Assembly: GCA_003228115.1 (NCBI GenBank)
Contig: QEVV01000001.1
Span: 496,001 to 560,000 of the forward strand
DNA from: Chloroflexota bacterium
GTDB taxonomy: Bacteria > Chloroflexota > Dehalococcoidia > Lucifugimonadales > SAR202-VII-2
Direction: 5' to 3'
Length of the DNA stretch: 64,000 nt
Part shown: positions 61,821-64,000 of the stretch, piece after piece
Position numbering within the stretch: the stretch's first letter is position 1
Layout of the letters: every line of letters begins with the position of its first letter
Translations under genes and position numbers: made by a program
The notes under the pieces: generated by a model
The model's input: only the letters and a program-made list of their open reading frames with translations
Database searches by the model: none
Told to the model about the DNA's origin: nothing

Positions 61821-62044
61821 GATTCGTTGTAGAGAGGACGGAGAGCTCTTTCTATCTGCCCAATACTCGCTTTTCGCATTTGGCTGATCAAACGTGGGCC
61901 GTCAATCAATAACGAGCCGCTTGTGGCACCCACATCGACGAGGGCTGGCTTCCCCGCCTTTACCGCGGCAACTGCAGCCACAACCATTAGGAATTGAGAC
62001 AGCCCAGCGTCAGCATCGGGGTGGAGCCTGTGAACATTTACCAT
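61817..62044 (-). CDS. Hypothetical protein (possible 5' half of the HEPN-like gene)
   Basis: The 75-residue product MVNVHRLHPDADAGLSQFL... ends IERALRPLYNES where the next frame begins MISAYQAIKDKH. The middle contains AAVAAVKAGKPALVD and QMRKASIGQIE. The ribosome site is weak (GGGG close to the ATG). No family recognised for this half alone. Confidence 0.45.
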   Translation of the reverse strand: MVNVHRLHPDADAGLSQFLMVVAAVAAVKAGKPALVDVGATSGSLLIDGPRLISQMRKASIGQIERALRPLYNES

Positions 62045-62064
62045 GTCCCCACACTAGCACAAGC

Positions 62065-62149
62065 CGAAAATGGAGATAGGCAAAAGGAATTCCTTTTGCC
62101 CCACCCTGCTTCCGGAGCCCCCGCCATTGCTAGCAAATTCCATTTTTCG
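62065..62149. repeat. Nested inverted repeats including a 22-bp perfect palindrome
   Basis: A perfect 22-bp palindrome (62079-62100; half-site GGCAAAAGGAA) lies inside a longer inverted repeat, CGAAAATGGA (62065-62074) with TCCATTTTTCG (62139-62149, one extra base). It sits between the divergent HEPN-like and 62.3-kb ORFs and could be an operator for both, or a remnant of a mobile element. Confidence 0.6.
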
Positions 62150-62371
62150 ACCCCCTTTTGGCCGAAGCAGCCTTGTGCTGAAGCGGCTTATAATCTGTCC
62201 GCCTGCCAAAGCAAAGGAAATGGGTATCCAGCCAGCCAATACCGGCAACCTTGAACGCATGTAAGGGGGTAACCAATGATACAGGAACCTTGACAAGACC
62301 AGGAAGAGATCGAGGGCAGTACATCAATCCAACCGGTCGATAACGTAGCTGACAACCTCGAAGTAGCTGCA

Positions 62372-62980
62372 TTGTTACTGAGCGCCATCCCCGTGCTAGG
62401 CGGCCCAGTGAGCAACATGGTTGGGGGCGTCGCTGGCGCTCGTCGGCAGCAGCGGGTGTACGAGACGATCTACGACCTGGCTCAGAAAATGGGAGAGCAC
62501 ACCCATGAGTTGCCGGACACTAACGACGAATATGTGCGATCTGAGGATTTTGAGGAGTTGTTTGAACAGACGCTCCGACGGGTGGCAGACGAGCGGTCGG
62601 AGGAAAAGCGAAAGGTGTACGCTAGTTTCCTGGCGGATGCGATTATGCAACCCTGGCAAGACTACGATGAGCAGCTCGGTTTTGTGCGTTCATTGGAACA
62701 GCTGCAACCGGCTCATCTGAGCATTATCAGAGCCTATGCCCGTGAAGAAGCTCCCCCTAACAATGCAATGATGGGCTCTATCATTGGCACATTGCGTCGG
62801 CGACTGCTGGATTCGATGGATGAAGCTCGAATCCAGCAACTCGTGAGCGACCTCGTGGGCATGCGAATTCTTATCGAACACACCCTCGGAGTGAATATGA
62901 CATCTGATGGGGCAGAGCGTACGGCCAGCCGGATTTCTCCGTACGGTTCACGATTTACAAGATACCTGCAGGCTGAATAG
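62372..62980 (+). CDS. Unknown protein, probable true start at 62276 with an early in-frame TGA
   Basis: The open frame from TTG 62372 gives 202 residues, beginning LLSAIPVLGGPVSNMVGG (possible amphipathic or membrane segment) then a charged helical body (DFEELFEQTLRRVADERSEEKRK, LRRRLLDSMDEARIQQLVSDL). TTG 62372 has no ribosome site. In the same frame, ATG 62276 does (AGGGGGT, 7 nt upstream) but is followed at codon 6 by TGA (62291-62293), after which the frame is open to the end. So this is either a nonsense mutation or error, or initiation downstream. No family recognised. Confidence 0.55.
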   Translation: MLLSAIPVLGGPVSNMVGGVAGARRQQRVYETIYDLAQKMGEHTHELPDTNDEYVRSEDFEELFEQTLRRVADERSEEKRKVYASFLADAIMQPWQDYDEQLGFVRSLEQLQPAHLSIIRAYAREEAPPNNAMMGSIIGTLRRRLLDSMDEARIQQLVSDLVGMRILIEHTLGVNMTSDGAERTASRISPYGSRFTRYLQAE

Positions 62981-63049
62981 GGCTGAATGGATTGATCCCT
63001 TGCGCCGATCAGCCGGTTTATAAACGGCCCTTTGTTTAGTTGCCTCTCA

Positions 63050-63084
63050 GGGGGTGGTTCCCAGACGCCGGCGCAACCACCCCC
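63050..63084 (+). terminator. Intrinsic terminator after the 62.3-kb ORF
   Basis: GGGGGTGGTT (63050-63059) pairs with AACCACCCCC (63075-63084) across a 15-nt loop, followed by TTTGTT. About 70 nt beyond the ORF stop and 95 nt before recG. Confidence 0.7.
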
Positions 63085-63178
63085 TTTGTTCGCCCTCTCC
63101 TGCGCCCGCTATTCACCACCCGTCATCCGGCCCTATTCCACGGTGCCGCGTGCGGTACAATGACGCCTGAGGAAAGCT

Positions 63179-64000
63179 ATGCCCAAACCTCTGGCCTCAT
63201 CCCGGCTGGACGCCCTTCTCAAGATCCTTGACCTAGAGCGATCCCGCGGCTATCTGGACTCCGCGGTCGTTGGTGGGTTGGACCGGTTCTTGGCCCAATG
63301 GGCTGAGGTCGTCGCCGGGCCCTCTTCCAGCGATGGGCAAGCGCTCCAGGGTCTGAGGGAAGCCGGGCTTCTTGATGATCTCTATGGGAGCATGGACAGC
63401 CGCCAAAGGGCCACCTGGATGGGGCGGCTGTCGGCGACCGTCGAGCGCGCCACGGGATCTGGCGCTCAGCCGACCCACACGCTCCCAGCAACGCGAAAGC
63501 GGCCACCAACTCCCCCTGCACCGACTATAGCTGCGTCCAATGGGCCGCCCCTTCCGGCGAAAGCACCAGCCCGAACGCCGAAGCCAAAGCCTAAGCCCAC
63601 CCTTGATAGTCCCGTTATCGTCCTCGGAGGCGTCACTGCTCGGACGGTTCCTCTGCTCGCCAAACTAGGCGTTCGCGTTGTCCGAGACCTTCTGTACCTC
63701 TTCCCGAACAGGCACATCGACTACTCCCGAATCACACAGGTTCGGGACCTCCGCCCCGGTGAGGAGCAGACCGTGGCCGCCGTGGTGTGGGAAGCAAAGA
63801 CATCCTTCCTGGGCGGCAGGCGCAGCAGTGAGGCTATCGTTGGGGACGACACCGGCAACTTCCGGATCGTCTGGTTCAACCAGCCTCACATGGCCCGAAA
63901 CCTGCGACCGCAGAGCCGGATCATCATCAGCGGCAAGGTGAATGTCTACCGGGGCTCGCTGGTCATGGAGAACCCTGAACACGAACTCCTGACCGGCGAC
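63179..64000 (+). CDS. recG: ATP-dependent DNA helicase RecG, N-terminal part (cut by window end)
   Basis: The frame from ATG 63179 (GAGG upstream) is open to the last base, giving 274 residues. After a Pro/Ala-rich linker at about 105-140 comes LLAKLGVRVVRDLLYLFPNRHIDYS, the RecG entry motif, then the OB-fold wedge domain (VGDDTGNFRIVWFNQP, ISGKVNVYRGSLVMENPEHEL). The helicase domains lie outside the window. RecG remodels stalled forks. The ~135-residue N-terminal extension before the wedge is common in Chloroflexota/Actinobacteria-type RecG but is not conserved in sequence. Confidence 0.88.
   Translation, partial: MPKPLASSRLDALLKILDLERSRGYLDSAVVGGLDRFLAQWAEVVAGPSSSDGQALQGLREAGLLDDLYGSMDSRQRATWMGRLSATVERATGSGAQPTHTLPATRKRPPTPPAPTIAASNGPPLPAKAPARTPKPKPKPTLDSPVIVLGGVTARTVPLLAKLGVRVVRDLLYLFPNRHIDYSRITQVRDLRPGEEQTVAAVVWEAKTSFLGGRRSSEAIVGDDTGNFRIVWFNQPHMARNLRPQSRIIISGKVNVYRGSLVMENPEHELLTGD

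Noticed and set aside
62291-62293. Selenocysteine at the early TGA of the 62.3-kb ORF
   Set aside because: No neighbouring Cys or redox motif and no convincing stem-loop within the SECIS distance. A nonsense change or downstream start explains it better.
1-64000. CRISPR arrays, rRNA, tRNA, intact insertion sequences or prophage genes
   Set aside because: No regularly spaced repeats, rRNA-like blocks, cloverleaf candidates, transposase or phage structural motifs were seen by eye. A tRNAscan/CRISPR finder run could still detect something missed.

Overview
This window looks like chromosomal DNA from an uncultured or poorly characterised GC-rich bacterium, most plausibly a Chloroflexota lineage (Dehalococcoidia/SAR202-like). 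This is inferred from gene content: expanded paralogous short-chain dehydrogenases (SDRs), acyl-CoA dehydrogenases and amidohydrolases, a UPF0182 membrane protein, a gamma/alpha-fused 2-oxoacid:ferredoxin oxidoreductase and hydantoinase/acetone-carboxylase-like genes. No rRNA, tRNA, CRISPR array or intact mobile element was found.

Region by region. (1) 0.5-10.9 kb, minus strand: a Liv-type ABC uptake system (livH-M-G-F plus a lipoprotein receptor), then an NAD-dependent epimerase and a HyuA/HyuB pair whose HyuB carries a C-terminal zinc domain resembling the acetone carboxylase gamma subunit. (2) 11-21.8 kb: a DsbA-fold isomerase-like gene, then a seven-gene minus-strand array of one amidohydrolase followed by six closely related tandem SDRs, then a DMT transporter, a deacetylase-type amidohydrolase, a small orphan ORF and another SDR. 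(3) 21.9-23.5 kb: a DUF3179 lipoprotein gene interrupted by an in-frame TGA exactly where the family has the first Cys of its CxxC motif. A strong hairpin follows the TGA immediately. I read this as a selenoprotein gene with a bacterial SECIS element. (4) 23.5-28.2 kb: a bicupin, a TAXI-type binding protein without a signal peptide, an amidohydrolase and dinB. (5) 28.3-35.1 kb: korAB, a frameshifted ECF sigma factor with a divergent zinc anti-sigma factor, a Cys-type ccmE, ilvE, a small membrane protein, a PAP2-fold protein lacking its catalytic residues, and an unknown gene. (6) 35.3-37.8 kb: proBA. (7) 38-40.9 kb: csoR-copA behind a recognisable CsoR operator. (8) 41-50.1 kb, minus strand: a thioredoxin-fold protein, a methyltransferase, and argG, argD, UPF0182, argB and argJ. 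(9) 50.2-57.8 kb: a 6PGDH-like dehydrogenase, an SsuA/THI5-like binding protein with a class II aldolase, tandem acyl-CoA dehydrogenases, MaoC, argH and rpe. (10) 57.8-60.6 kb: rpmB and a divergent fakA/degV pair. (11) 60.7-64 kb: a DUF3105 lipoprotein, a possibly split HEPN-like gene, an unknown gene with an early in-frame TGA, and the start of recG, cut by the window end.

Functionally the window mixes housekeeping biosynthesis (arginine, proline, branched-chain amino acids, ribosome, DNA repair) with a catabolic programme for organic acids, amides and carbonyl compounds: uptake, ATP-dependent carboxylation or hydrolysis, NAD-linked oxidation and acyl-CoA oxidation. Four loci carry an in-frame stop or a frame break (DUF3179, the sigma factor, the HEPN-like pair and the 62.3 kb ORF), so assembly error must be considered for each. 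Only the DUF3179 case has positive evidence for recoding. Several convergent gene pairs are separated by near-perfect inverted repeats that look like bidirectional terminators.
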